From NCBI GenBank assembly GCA_947497265.1, contig CANMFP010000004.1:240643-304642 (forward strand): a DNA stretch of 64,000 nucleotides. The letters are read 5' to 3'. The stretch's first letter is position 1. Each line of letters begins with the position of its first letter. Under the pieces are notes generated by a model. It saw only the letters and a program-made list of their open reading frames with translations. It made no database searches and was not told the DNA's origin. This document shows positions 46,247-54,487 of this stretch, piece by piece. This stretch comes from an uncultured Isoptericola sp. GTDB taxonomy: Bacteria > Actinomycetota > Actinomycetes > Actinomycetales > Cellulomonadaceae. A program made the translations under genes and the position numbers.

Positions 46247-46286
46247 CGGGGCCGGTACTACCTCGGCACGACCGGTACTACCTCGG
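46247..46286 (-). repeat. Two inverted 20-bp units with the CCGAGGTAGTA box, right border of islet
   Basis: On the minus strand CCGAGGTAGTACCGG begins at 46286 and again at 46266, a 20-bp period matching the left array at 44450-44509 but facing it. The outer copy supplies the last codons and TAG stop of purE. Confidence 0.8.
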
Positions 46287-46805
46287 CGTGGCGCGGCGGG
46301 TCTCGCGCAGCCGCTCGCCCTTGGCGTGCGCGACGTCGCGCAGCTCGGCCTGGAACGCGACCATCCGTTCGCGCAGCGCGAGGGACTCCGCATCGGTGCC
46401 CGCACCGAGGATCTGCGCCGCGAGCAGGCCGGCGTTGCGGGCGCCCCCGATCGACACCGTGGCGACCGGGACTCCGGCCGGCATCTGCACGATCGACAGG
46501 AGCGAGTCCATCCCGTCCAGGTGCTTGAGCGGCACCGGCACGCCGATCACCGGCAGCGGCGTGACCGCGGCCAGCATGCCCGGCAGGTGCGCCGCTCCCC
46601 CGGCACCCGCCACGACCACCCGCAGGCCCCGGTCGGCGGCACCGCGACCGTACTCGATCATCTCGGTCGGCATCCGGTGCGCCGAGACCACGTCCACCTC
46701 GCTGGCCACGCCCAGCTCGTCCAGCGCCTCGGCCGCGGCCTGCATGACGGGCCAGTCGGAGTCCGACCCCATGACGATCCCGACGACGGGCTTGTTCTCG
46801 CTCAT
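46278..46805 (-). CDS. purE: N5-carboxyaminoimidazole ribonucleotide mutase
   Basis: A 175-residue class I PurE converting N5-CAIR to CAIR in purine synthesis. Motifs: [15 protein letters not shown] (substrate phosphate loop with S-D-S-D-W), [11 protein letters not shown] (catalytic S-A-H-R), [16 protein letters not shown] and [21 protein letters not shown]. It overlaps purK by one base (TGATG), so the two are co-translated. Its final residues and stop codon fall inside the right-hand 20-bp repeat unit, so the C-terminal tail may have been altered by insertion of the islet. Confidence 0.96.
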   Translation of the reverse strand: MSENKPVVGIVMGSDSDWPVMQAAAEALDELGVASEVDVVSAHRMPTEMIEYGRGAADRGLRVVVAGAGGAAHLPGMLAAVTPLPVIGVPVPLKHLDGMDSLLSIVQMPAGVPVATVSIGGARNAGLLAAQILGAGTDAESLALRERMVAFQAELRDVAHAKGERLRETRRATPR

Positions 46806-48028
46806 CAGTTCTCCTCGATCTCCTCGCCGCGCAGCAGGGCGGCCGCGGCGACCGCACGGCGGCGGACCTCGTCCAGGTCGTCGCCGCTGACGTTGACGTG
46901 TCCCAGCTTGCGGCCCGGGCGGATGTCCTTGCCGTACAGGTTGACGCGCGCCTCCGGGAACCGCGCGCCGAGGTCGGGCAGCGCGTCCGTGAGGCGCTCC
47001 AGGCTCGAGCCCAGGACGTTCGCCATGACGGTCCAGCGTGCGGTCGGCGCGGTCGCACCGAGCGGCAGGTCCAGCACCGCCCGGAGGTGCTGCTCGAACT
47101 GGCTCGTCGCGGCGCCGTCGATCGTCCAGTGCCCGGAGTTGTGCGGACGCATGGCGAGCTCGTTGACGAGCACCACCGGTCCGCCGTCACCGTCCGGCAC
47201 CTCGAACATCTCCACCGCGAGGACGCCGGTCACGTCGAGCCCCTCGGCCACCTGGACGGCCACCTGGCGAGCCCGCTCGGCAAGCTGCAGGTCGAGGCGC
47301 GGAGCGGGCGCGATCACCTCGGCGCAGACGCCGTCCCGCTGGATCGACTCCACCACGGGCCATGTCCGCACCTCTCCCGACGGCCGGCGGGCGACGAGCA
47401 CCGCGAGCTCACGGCTGAACGGCACCTTGTCCTCGACGAGGAGCTCGGGGCCTCCCGCGGCGTGGGCGGCGATCCAGTCGTCCGCCTCCGCCGGTGCGGC
47501 GACCACGCGCACGCCCTTGCCGTCGTAGCCGCCCCGAGCGGTCTTCACCACGGCCTCACCGCCCGGTGCGCCGTCGAGGAAGACCCCGAGCGCGGACCGG
47601 GCGGCCTCCGGATCGGTGGGCAGCGCCGCCCAGCGCGGGCACGGCGCCCCGAGCTCGGTGAGCCGACGGCGCATCACGATCTTGTCCTGGGCCTGCACCA
47701 GGGCTCCAGGGCCCGGCCGCACCGGGGTGCCGCCGTCGACCAGGTCGGCCAGGAGGCTGTTCGGCACGTGCTCGTGCTCGAAGGTCAGCACGTCGGCCGC
47801 GGCCCGTCCGTCCGCGGGGGCCACGAGCGCGCGGATCGCCGCCTCGTCGGACGCGGCCCCGACCGGGGCGTCGACGACGACCTGCGCCGCCGCTGTCGCG
47901 GGGTCCTCGACGAGCACCCTCAGATGGACACCGAGCTCGGCGGCGGCCGGGGCCATCATGCGGGCGAGCTGGCCGCCACCGACGACGGCGACCACGGGTG
48001 GGACGGGGGCACTGGCGGGGGACGTCAC
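46805..48028 (-). CDS. purK: 5-(carboxyamino)imidazole ribonucleotide synthase
   Basis: A 407-residue ATP-grasp enzyme making N5-CAIR from AIR, bicarbonate and ATP. Features: [20 protein letters not shown] (N-terminal G-G-G-Q-L), [40 protein letters not shown] (ATP-grasp glycine loop), [25 protein letters not shown], and [19 protein letters not shown] (metal-binding N-E and H-N-S-G-H). GTG 48028 has TATCCT 8 nt upstream. It is divergent from gtrA with only 40 bases between and both promoters lie there. Confidence 0.96.
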   Translation of the reverse strand: MTSPASAPVPPVVAVVGGGQLARMMAPAAAELGVHLRVLVEDPATAAAQVVVDAPVGAASDEAAIRALVAPADGRAAADVLTFEHEHVPNSLLADLVDGGTPVRPGPGALVQAQDKIVMRRRLTELGAPCPRWAALPTDPEAARSALGVFLDGAPGGEAVVKTARGGYDGKGVRVVAAPAEADDWIAAHAAGGPELLVEDKVPFSRELAVLVARRPSGEVRTWPVVESIQRDGVCAEVIAPAPRLDLQLAERARQVAVQVAEGLDVTGVLAVEMFEVPDGDGGPVVLVNELAMRPHNSGHWTIDGAATSQFEQHLRAVLDLPLGATAPTARWTVMANVLGSSLERLTDALPDLGARFPEARVNLYGKDIRPGRKLGHVNVSGDDLDEVRRRAVAAAALLRGEEIEEN

Positions 48029-48036
48029 GTTGGTCG

Positions 48037-48042
48037 AGGATA
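48037..48042 (-). promoter_or_regulatory. -10 element for the purK-purE operon
   Basis: TATCCT on the minus strand ends 8 nt before GTG 48028; it is back to back with the gtrA promoter. Confidence 0.4.
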
Positions 48043-48055
48043 CCGGCCGGGCCGA

Positions 48056-48061
48056 TAAGGT
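48056..48061 (+). promoter_or_regulatory. -10 element (leaderless) for gtrA
   Basis: TAAGGT ends 7 nt before ATG 48069. Confidence 0.5.
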
Positions 48062-48068
48062 GGCCCGC

Positions 48069-48551
48069 ATGTCTCGTGCCCCGGCAGCCGCACCCGCCCC
48101 GCAGCGGTGGCCGGCGCGCACGATGCTCGCACTGTGGGCGCGGCGCATCGAGCTGCTGCGGTTCGGTTCGGTGGGCGCGCTCGCGTTCGTGGTGGACCTC
48201 GCCGTGTTCAACCTGATGCTGCACGGGCCTGTCGACGTGCTCGCCCACAAGCCGATCACGGTGCGGATCATCGCGGCGGCGGTCGCGACTCTCGTGGCAT
48301 GGGTCGGCAACCGGTACTGGACGTTCGCGGACCGCCGTACCCCGCGCCGCGGACGCGAGCTGCTGGAGTTCGCCGCGGTGAACGTCGGCGGGCTCGCCAT
48401 CTCGGCCGGATGCCTGGCGGTGTCCCGGTACGTGCTCGGCCTCGACTCGGCACTGGCGGACAACGTCGCGGCGAACGGGGTCGGCCTCGTGCTGAGCACG
48501 ATCTTCCGGTACGTCATGTATCGCACGGTGGTCTTCCGCGGCGTCGGCTGA
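48069..48551 (+). CDS. GtrA family membrane protein
   Basis: A 160-residue protein with four hydrophobic helices: FGSVGALAFVVDLAVFNLML, VRIIAAAVATLVAWVGNRYW, AVNVGGLAISAGCLAVSRYV and VGLVLSTIFRYVMYRTVVF. The G-N-R-Y-W-T-F motif after helix 2 is diagnostic of GtrA. The family is thought to help translocate or retain polyprenyl-phosphate-linked sugars across the membrane, fitting an envelope-polymer genome region. It is next to purK, as in many actinobacteria, and ends before a large hairpin. Confidence 0.9.
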   Translation: MSRAPAAAPAPQRWPARTMLALWARRIELLRFGSVGALAFVVDLAVFNLMLHGPVDVLAHKPITVRIIAAAVATLVAWVGNRYWTFADRRTPRRGRELLEFAAVNVGGLAISAGCLAVSRYVLGLDSALADNVAANGVGLVLSTIFRYVMYRTVVFRGVG

Positions 48552-48558
48552 CCCCGAG

Positions 48559-48632
48559 CGTTGTGGGCGCGATTTCTGGGCCTACAACCAGCCGCAAACG
48601 GACAATACGGGCCAGAAATCGCGCCCACAACG
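48559..48632. terminator. Large hairpin between gtrA and the sensor kinase (bidirectional terminator or REP)
   Basis: CGTTGTGGGCGCGATTTCTGG at 48559 is perfectly complementary over 20-21 bases to 48612-48632, with a 26-29 nt loop. It lies between two convergent stop codons. No U-tract follows, so it may be a REP-like element rather than a classical terminator. Confidence 0.6.
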
Positions 48633-48659
48633 ATGAGACGGGGCGGGGCGGGGCGGGTC

Positions 48660-50006
48660 TCAGCCTTCGTTGTGGTGGAGCCAGCCGCGGCGGCGCCCGC
48701 GCGACGAGATCGTCGACCCGGGCGGGAGCACGACGCTCGGGTCGAGCGTGCGCGGCACCCCGGCGAGGAAGATGCGGAACACCGGCGGACGCCGCTGCGC
48801 CAGCTCGAGACGACCGCCGTCGGCAGCGACCAGGTCACGTGCCAGCGCCAGCCCGAGGCCGGTGCTGCCTCCCGTCGTCGTGCCGCGTTCGAAGATCCGC
48901 GGAGCGATGTCGTCCGCCACGCCGGGGCCCTCGTCCGAGACCTCGAGCGCCACCGCACCCTTCGGGCCGGACGGTTTCGAGCGCACCGCCGTGACGCCGT
49001 CGCCGTACTTCAAGGAGTTCTCCAGGAGCGTGGCGATCACCTGCGCCAGCGCACCGGGGGTCGCCAGGACCCGGTGCTCGTCCGGCACGTCGACCACGAG
49101 CACGCGTCCGGCGGTGCGGAACGTCTCCGCCCACTCCTCCTCCTGCTGGCGGACCACGTCAGCCAGGGCGACCGCCTCGGTGGTACCGCCCTGCGAGCGT
49201 CGGGACGTGGAGAGCAGGTCGTCGACCACGGTCACCAGCCGCTCCACCTGCTCGAGCGACACCCTGGCCTCCTCGACGACGGCCTCGTCGTCGCTGGTCA
49301 GCATGATCTCCTCGAGCCGCATGGTCAGGGCGGTCAGCGGCGTGCGGAGCTGGTGGGAGGCGTCCTGCGCGAACTGCCGCTCCGAGGCGAGCCGCCCGGC
49401 CAGCCGGTCGGCGCTGCGGGCCAGCTCGGCCGCCACCAGGTCGATCTCCTCCACGCCGGACGGTTCGAGGCTCGGACGCACCTGCCCGGAGCCGAGCTGT
49501 TCGGCCGACGCCGCGAGGTACACCAGAGGCGCGGAGAGCCGGTTCGCCTGCCACACGGCCATGGCCACGCCGGCCGCGATGGCGACGACGCCGGCGACCA
49601 CCGCGAGCGCGACGGTCTGGGCGGCCTTGATGTAAGCGCCCCAGGCAGAGACCTCGATGGACACCGAGGCACGCTCGTCGGTGGTCTGCGCCGCCTTGAA
49701 GATGGTCGGTTCGCGCAGCACGTCGCCGAACTCGAGCAGCTCGCCGTCGGGCAGGCTGACGGTGACGCGTGCCGGGAGGTCTCCGGAGCGCCCCTCCGCT
49801 GCGCGCAGGAGCTGCTCCTCGCTGGGACTCTCACCCTGCGCCTGGGCGCGCTCGACGGTCCGGACGAACGTGTCCAACCGGTCCGAGACCCGGCGCTCCT
49901 CGTTCGCGACGACGTACTGTGCCCCGAAGAAGCCCAGCGGTACGCCGAGCAGGACCACTGCGACGGCGACCGCGGAGATCGTCGCCAGCAGGACGCGACG
50001 GCGCAC
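48660..50006 (-). CDS. Two-component sensor histidine kinase (HisKA type)
   Basis: A 448-residue kinase. Two membrane helices (about 7-30 and 128-152) bracket a 100-residue extracytoplasmic sensor. HAMP linker with NRLSAPLVYLAASAEQLGSG follows. H-box: FAQDASHQLRTPLTAL with the phospho-accepting His near 217. ATPase: LLENSLKYGDG (N box), VSDEGPGV (G1) and GSTGLGLALARDLV (G2). GTG 50006 follows the response-regulator stop by 6 bases. The ligand is unknown; no sensor family is recognisable. Confidence 0.9.
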   Translation of the reverse strand: MRRRVLLATISAVAVAVVLLGVPLGFFGAQYVVANEERRVSDRLDTFVRTVERAQAQGESPSEEQLLRAAEGRSGDLPARVTVSLPDGELLEFGDVLREPTIFKAAQTTDERASVSIEVSAWGAYIKAAQTVALAVVAGVVAIAAGVAMAVWQANRLSAPLVYLAASAEQLGSGQVRPSLEPSGVEEIDLVAAELARSADRLAGRLASERQFAQDASHQLRTPLTALTMRLEEIMLTSDDEAVVEEARVSLEQVERLVTVVDDLLSTSRRSQGGTTEAVALADVVRQQEEEWAETFRTAGRVLVVDVPDEHRVLATPGALAQVIATLLENSLKYGDGVTAVRSKPSGPKGAVALEVSDEGPGVADDIAPRIFERGTTTGGSTGLGLALARDLVAADGGRLELAQRRPPVFRIFLAGVPRTLDPSVVLPPGSTISSRGRRRGWLHHNEG

Positions 50007-50012
50007 CGGAGG

Positions 50013-50699
50013 TCAGGCCTGCTGACCGAGCTCGAACCGGAAGCCGAGCCCCCGGACGGTGGAGACGTAGCGCGGGGAGTTCGCGTCGTCGCCGAGCTTG
50101 CGCCGCAGCCACGACACGTGCATGTCGAGCGTCTTGGTGGACCCGACCGGGTCCGAGCCCCAGACGTCGCGCATGAGCGTGTCGCGCACGACGACGGAGC
50201 CCGCGTTGCCCACGAGCACCCGGAGCAGGTCGAACTCCTTGGTGGTCAGGTGCAGCTCACGCTCCCCCTGGAAGGCTCGGTGCGCGGCGACGTCGACACG
50301 GACGTCCTGCGCGCGCAGCTCCTCGTCCTCCGCGGCCTCGCCGTGGGTGCGGCGCAGCAGCGCCCGGACGCGTGCGAGCAGCTCGGCGAGCCGGAACGGC
50401 TTCGTCACGTAGTCGTCGGCACCGGCGTCCAGGCCCACCACGAGGTCGACCTCGTCGGCGCGGGCGGTCAGCACCAGGATCGGCGTGCTGAGCCCGCGAC
50501 CACGGATCTCGCGGGCGACGTCGAGCCCGTCGATGTCCGGCAGACCGAGGTCCAGGACGACGATGTCCGCGTCCCCGGCGTTGTCGATCGCTCCTTGACC
50601 AGTTCCTTGCACGACGACGTCGTAACCCTCACGCGTGAGAGCCCGCGCCAAAGGCTCGGCAATCGCCGGGTCGTCCTCGGCCAGCAGTACGTGGGTCAT
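50013..50699 (-). CDS. OmpR-family response regulator
   Basis: A 228-residue regulator. Receiver domain 1-120: LLAEDDPAIAEPL (acidic pocket), VVLDLGLPDIDGL (phospho-Asp near 49), PILVLTARADE and DYVTKPFRLAELLA (T and K). The winged-helix domain 130-225 ends with TLDMHVSWLRRKLGDD and YVSTVRGLGFRFE. ATG 50699 has TAGCAT 6 nt upstream, a leaderless arrangement. It forms an operon with the downstream kinase. It is a candidate for binding 11-bp direct repeats such as those at 37194, though nothing links them directly. Confidence 0.93.
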   Translation of the reverse strand: MTHVLLAEDDPAIAEPLARALTREGYDVVVQGTGQGAIDNAGDADIVVLDLGLPDIDGLDVAREIRGRGLSTPILVLTARADEVDLVVGLDAGADDYVTKPFRLAELLARVRALLRRTHGEAAEDEELRAQDVRVDVAAHRAFQGERELHLTTKEFDLLRVLVGNAGSVVVRDTLMRDVWGSDPVGSTKTLDMHVSWLRRKLGDDANSPRYVSTVRGLGFRFELGQQA

Positions 50700-50705
50700 T
50701 CCCTC

Positions 50706-50711
50706 ATGCTA
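50706..50711 (-). promoter_or_regulatory. -10 element (leaderless) for the OmpR-type two-component operon
   Basis: TAGCAT on the minus strand ends 6 nt before ATG 50699. Confidence 0.5.
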
Positions 50712-50829
50712 GCGGCAATATGCCTGGTCCTGGCACCTCGCGACACGGCGGTCCGATCATCCCCAGGGGCCATGCCGCACGGCGACCGGGTCCCACCACG
50801 GGCGGACGCGCGCAACCTCCTGACCTGCC

Positions 50830-50835
50830 TATGGT
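50830..50835 (+). promoter_or_regulatory. -10 element (leaderless) for the NarL-type kinase gene
   Basis: TATGGT ends 7 nt before ATG 50843; it contains the upstream in-frame ATG (50831), which therefore is probably not the start. Confidence 0.5.
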
Positions 50836-50842
50836 GTCGAGC

Positions 50843-52288
50843 ATGGGCTGGTCAGCGCGGTTGAGCACGTGGTTCGAGCGCCACCGTTTCGCCGTGGACG
50901 CCACCGGCACGGTGTTCTTCGGCATCTTCGTCGCGGCCACCGCGACGACGCTCTCCGACACGCGCACCCAGTCCGGCTGGGTCGTCGCGTGGTCCCTGGC
51001 CACGGTCGCCCCGCTCGCGTGGCGACGCACCCGACCTGTCGCGTCGTCCGTCGCCGTCTACGCCGTGGCCCTCGCACACCTGCTCGCCGGCCACACCCTG
51101 CTCATCCCCGCGGACTTCGCCGTCCTCGCCGCGCTGTGGGCCGTCACCGTGTACGGCCCAGGCTGGGCGCACGTCACGGCCATCCTCTCGACCGTCGTGG
51201 GCTCGTTCCTCATCGGCCCCGTCGTCGCGGTGCAGGAACGCAGCACGGGCCAGCTCAGCCAGCTCGTCGGCCTGAGCCTGCTCTGCACCCTCCTGGGTCT
51301 CGCTGTGTGGGCGCTGGCGCTCGTGCGGCGCCAACGGCGCGTGACCCTGGACGCCCTGCGCGACCGCGCGGAGCGCCTCGAGCTCGAGCGCGACCAGCAG
51401 ACCCGCATCGCCACCGCCGCCGAGCGCGCCCGGATCGCCCGCGAGATGCACGACATCGTGGCGCACTCCCTGTCCATCGTCGTGGCGCAGGCCGACGGCG
51501 GCCGGTACGTCGCCGCGAACGACCCCGCCGCCGCGGTGCGGTCCCTCGACGTCATCTCCGAGACCGGGCGGGCGGCCCTGGCCGACATGCGCCGCCTGCT
51601 CGGCGTCCTGCGGGACGACGACGGCCCCGAGCCCGAGGCTCCCTGGCAGGAAGACGGCGGTGGCACGACCGGCCACGGGACACGCCCGACAGCACGCGGG
51701 CGGGCACGGCGCGCGGACGGCGGCACGATGGCCGACGGCGCGGCCCGGGCGGGCGACGCCGCGGCAGGCGCGGTGCTACCCGGGCGAGGTGCGTCGTCGG
51801 GCTCCGCTCCCCTGGCGCCGCAGCCCGACGACGCGGACCTGACGAGCCTCGTGGCGCAGGCGCGCGACGCCGGCACCCGCGTCTCGCTGGTACGCGTCGG
51901 TGTGGCGCGGCGTCTGCCGCCCGGCGCGGGACTGACGCTGCACCGGGTCACGCAGGAGGCGCTGAGCAACGTGCGCAAGCACGCCGGGCCCGACCCGCGC
52001 GTGACCGTCGTGCTGCGCTGGGAGGCCGAGTCCGTGGCGGTCGAGGTGGCCGACGACGGTCGCGGGGCGGCAGCCGGCGACGGCGAGGCCGGCTACGGGC
52101 TGCTCGGGATGCGCGAGCGCGCCGCGATGTTCGGCGGCTCGGTGACGGCCGGCCCGCGCCCCGGCGGCGGCTGGCGGGTACGGTTCACGATGCCGGTGCC
52201 CGCCGCCGCACCCGTGCCCACCACGCCCCCAGGACCGCCGGCATCCTCCGTGCCACCGGTGCGCCCCGACTCCCAGGAGCCCGCATGA
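50843..52288 (+). CDS. Sensor histidine kinase, NarL/DesK type (HisKA_3)
   Basis: A 481-residue kinase. Four or five membrane helices occupy residues 15-160 (VFFGIFVAATATTL, AVYAVALAHLLAG, LLCTLLGLAVWALALV). Dimerisation/phospho-acceptor: ARIAREMHDIVAHSLSIVVAQADGG with the H near residue 212. A 70-residue Gly/Ala/Arg-rich insert (about 265-335) precedes LTLHRVTQEALSNVRKHAG (N box), VADDGRG and GYGLLGMRERAAMFGGSV. Such kinases often control neighbouring ABC exporters in actinobacteria. Coupled by ATGA to its regulator. Confidence 0.92.
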   Translation: MGWSARLSTWFERHRFAVDATGTVFFGIFVAATATTLSDTRTQSGWVVAWSLATVAPLAWRRTRPVASSVAVYAVALAHLLAGHTLLIPADFAVLAALWAVTVYGPGWAHVTAILSTVVGSFLIGPVVAVQERSTGQLSQLVGLSLLCTLLGLAVWALALVRRQRRVTLDALRDRAERLELERDQQTRIATAAERARIAREMHDIVAHSLSIVVAQADGGRYVAANDPAAAVRSLDVISETGRAALADMRRLLGVLRDDDGPEPEAPWQEDGGGTTGHGTRPTARGRARRADGGTMADGAARAGDAAAGAVLPGRGASSGSAPLAPQPDDADLTSLVAQARDAGTRVSLVRVGVARRLPPGAGLTLHRVTQEALSNVRKHAGPDPRVTVVLRWEAESVAVEVADDGRGAAAGDGEAGYGLLGMRERAAMFGGSVTAGPRPGGGWRVRFTMPVPAAAPVPTTPPGPPASSVPPVRPDSQEPA

Positions 52289-52956
52289 CCGACGCCGTGA
52301 AGGTCGCGCTCGTCGACGACCAGCAGCTCGTGCGCGCCGGCTTCCGGATGGTCATCGACTCCCAGCCCGACCTCACCGTGGCCGTCGAGGCCTCCGACGG
52401 CGCGCAGGCGCTGCGCCTCCTCGCGGACCACCCCGTCGACGTGGTGCTGATGGACGTGCGCATGCCCACGATGGACGGCCTCACCGCGACCGGGCGGCTG
52501 ACGGCGCAGCCCGCGGCACCGCGCGTCGTCGTGCTGACCACCTTCGACCTCGACGAGTACGTGCTCGAGGCGATCCGGGCGGGCGCCTCCGGATTCCTGC
52601 TCAAGGACGCCCCGCCGGAGGAGATGCTGGCCGCCATCCGCACCGTGCACCGCGGCGACGCCGTCATCGCGCCGTCGTCCACGCGCCGGCTCCTGGAGCA
52701 CCTCGTCACCGCGCTGCCGACGACGGCGGCCGGCCCGGCGCACGACGCGCTCGGCGAGCTCACCGAGCGCGAGCGCGAGGTGCTGGTCCTCATGGCGCGC
52801 GGCCGGTCCAACACCGAGATCGCCGCCGAGCTGTTCGTGGCCGAGGCGACGGTGAAGACGCACGTGGGCCGGGTCCTGGCCAAGCTGGGTGCCCGCGACC
52901 GGGTGCAGGCCGTGGTGACCGCCTATGAGACCGGGCTGGTGCGGCCCGGGTCCTGA
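52285..52956 (+). CDS. NarL/LuxR-family response regulator
   Basis: A 223-residue regulator. Receiver: VALVDDQQLVRAGFRMVI, VVLMDVRMPTMDGL (phospho-Asp near 55), VVVLTTFDLDEYVLEAIRAG and GFLLKDAPPEEML. LuxR-type HTH: LTEREREVLVLMARGRSNTE, then EATVKTHVGRVLAKLGARDR. It overlaps the kinase gene as ATGA. Dimeric LuxR-type regulators bind palindromes; a perfect palindrome lies 5 kb away upstream of the ABC exporter (57863-57880) and is a possible target. Confidence 0.94.
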   Translation: MTDAVKVALVDDQQLVRAGFRMVIDSQPDLTVAVEASDGAQALRLLADHPVDVVLMDVRMPTMDGLTATGRLTAQPAAPRVVVLTTFDLDEYVLEAIRAGASGFLLKDAPPEEMLAAIRTVHRGDAVIAPSSTRRLLEHLVTALPTTAAGPAHDALGELTEREREVLVLMARGRSNTEIAAELFVAEATVKTHVGRVLAKLGARDRVQAVVTAYETGLVRPGS

Positions 52957-52973
52957 GGGCCGGCCTCGGCCCT
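52956..52973 (+). terminator. Short GC hairpin after the NarL-type regulator
   Basis: AGGGCCG at 52956 pairs perfectly with CGGCCCT at 52967 around a 4-nt loop, directly after the stop codon. No U-tract. Confidence 0.4.
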
Positions 52974-53109
52974 GCACAACCCGTAGATCCCGGGTTCGAG
53001 CACCGCGGCCTCGACCCGTCGTCGTCGGCGGTGACCTGCAAGGATGGACGACTGGACTGGCATGGTGGACGTCCGCCGAACCCAGCGAACCACGAGGAAG
53101 GAGCGCGCA

Positions 53110-53790
53110 GTGCCCGACGCCGCGCGCCCCTCCGTCGTCCTGACCGTGCGCACCGTCGGCGAGGGCACCACCGTCACCGTCGACGTGCCCGCCGACGTCC
53201 CCGTGGAGTTCGGGAGCTGCGACTCCGGGTGCTGCCCCGCGACGGACCTCGACGTCGACGGCGCCGCGGGTTCCATCGTCGCCGACGAGCGCACGTGGAG
53301 CATCGCCAACCTCAGCGCATCGGTCCCGCTGCGCGTGTGGAACCTGGAGCGCCCCATCGACCAGGTGCGGGTCGAGCCCGGCACCGTCCTCGCGCCGCCG
53401 TTCGACCTCGCCGGGATTGCGGGCGCCTCGGGTCACGTCCTCGACGTGTTCGGGCCCGACCAGCGGCCGGCCTGGTCCCCGCGGTGCTCCTCGGGCTGCG
53501 TGCCCGCATGGGGCCTCGACCCTGCGTCGCGGCGCCACGCGGTGATGGTGGCGCTCGTGTCCCCGCGCATGACGGGCGACGTCACCGCACCCCTGCCGAC
53601 CACGCTCGAGATCGCCGAGATGCTCGACATCTCGCCCCGCACGGTCGAGGAGCACCTCGTCCAGCTCGCCCGGGTGCTGCGGCTGTCACCGGTGACCGCG
53701 CGGGGACCGGGATGGATCCGCGAGGCGCTGGCGCACCATGCGCTGGAGCGCCCCTACGTCGCTCCGCCCGGTCACGACCTGCCCTGGTGA
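53110..53790 (+). CDS. Hypothetical protein with FHA-like N-terminus and C-terminal HTH
   Basis: A 226-residue protein. GTG 53110 has AAGGAG 6 nt upstream; an ATG at 53044 is in frame but less supported. The first 120 residues are beta-rich and look FHA-like (VVLTVRTVGEGTTVTVDVP, SIANLSASVPLRVWNLE, VEPGTVLAPPFDLAG), with an unusual cysteine group, FGSCDSGCCPATDLDVDG. The C-terminal part has LPTTLEIAEMLDISPRTVEEH, a helix-turn-helix, and LRLSPVTARGPGWIREALAHH. It may be a transcription regulator reading a phospho-peptide or a metal. I am not sure of the family. It converges on the bacteriocin ABC gene with a 19-base overlap. Confidence 0.6.
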   Translation: MPDAARPSVVLTVRTVGEGTTVTVDVPADVPVEFGSCDSGCCPATDLDVDGAAGSIVADERTWSIANLSASVPLRVWNLERPIDQVRVEPGTVLAPPFDLAGIAGASGHVLDVFGPDQRPAWSPRCSSGCVPAWGLDPASRRHAVMVALVSPRMTGDVTAPLPTTLEIAEMLDISPRTVEEHLVQLARVLRLSPVTARGPGWIREALAHHALERPYVAPPGHDLPW

Positions 53791-54431
53791 CCCGGGTTCG
53801 CGCCCACCTGCAGCTCCTCGGTGCACGCCTGCACGACGTGCTGGGAGTGGGTGGCGACGACGACGGCGGCCCCGTCCCGGGCGAAGTCCCGCAGCGAGTC
53901 CAGGACCATGTCGGCGTTGTCGCGGTCGAGGGCGCCCGTGGGCTCGTCCGCCAGGATCAGCGTCGGTGCCTTGACGAAGAGCCGAGCGAGCGCGACGCGT
54001 TGCTGCTCGCCGCCGGACATGCGGAAGACAGGCTCGTCCCCCCGGCCGCCGAGACCCACGCGGTCGAGAGCCTCGTCGTCGGTCAGGCCGTCCGCACCGC
54101 GCCGACCACGCACCCGGGCGACGTCCAGGTTGAACCGCACCGTCGCGTTCTCGACCAGCGCGTAGTTCTGGAACAGGTAGCCGAGCTTGTCGCGCCGGAA
54201 CCGCCGCGCCGCACCGGCACCGAGCGCGGTCACGTTCCGGCCGTCCACCTCGATCACCCCGGAGGTCACGTCCTCGAGCAGTCCCAGGCAGTTGAGCAGC
54301 GTGGACTTGCCCGAGCCGGACGGTCCCGTCAGGGCGGTCATGCTCCCGGGACCGACCTCGAACGACCGGTCGGCGAACAGGATCCGCTCCCCGAACGCCT
54401 TGGTGACGTCCTTCGCGATGACTGTCGACAC
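53772..54431 (-). CDS. Bacteriocin-associated ABC transporter ATP-binding protein
   Basis: A 219-residue ATPase with all elements: [20 protein letters not shown] (Walker A), [14 protein letters not shown] (Q loop), [17 protein letters not shown] (signature), [13 protein letters not shown] (Walker B) and [10 protein letters not shown] (switch His). GTG 54431 has GGAAAGG about 8 nt upstream. It follows the 7TM membrane gene by 56 bases and ends the lactococcin-972-type cassette. In that family the ATPase and membrane protein are thought to give immunity or export. Confidence 0.9.
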   Translation of the reverse strand: MSTVIAKDVTKAFGERILFADRSFEVGPGSMTALTGPSGSGKSTLLNCLGLLEDVTSGVIEVDGRNVTALGAGAARRFRRDKLGYLFQNYALVENATVRFNLDVARVRGRRGADGLTDDEALDRVGLGGRGDEPVFRMSGGEQQRVALARLFVKAPTLILADEPTGALDRDNADMVLDSLRDFARDGAAVVVATHSQHVVQACTEELQVGANPGHQGRS

Positions 54432-54487
54432 GTGTCTACCTTTCCTCTGGGCTGTGGGGACGGCGATCGGGGATGCGACCGGGGCCG

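Noticed and set aside
52992..53000. GGGTTCGAG, which looks like a tRNA T-loop
   Set aside because: No acceptor stem, anticodon arm or D-loop can be paired around it; it is a chance match next to a hairpin.
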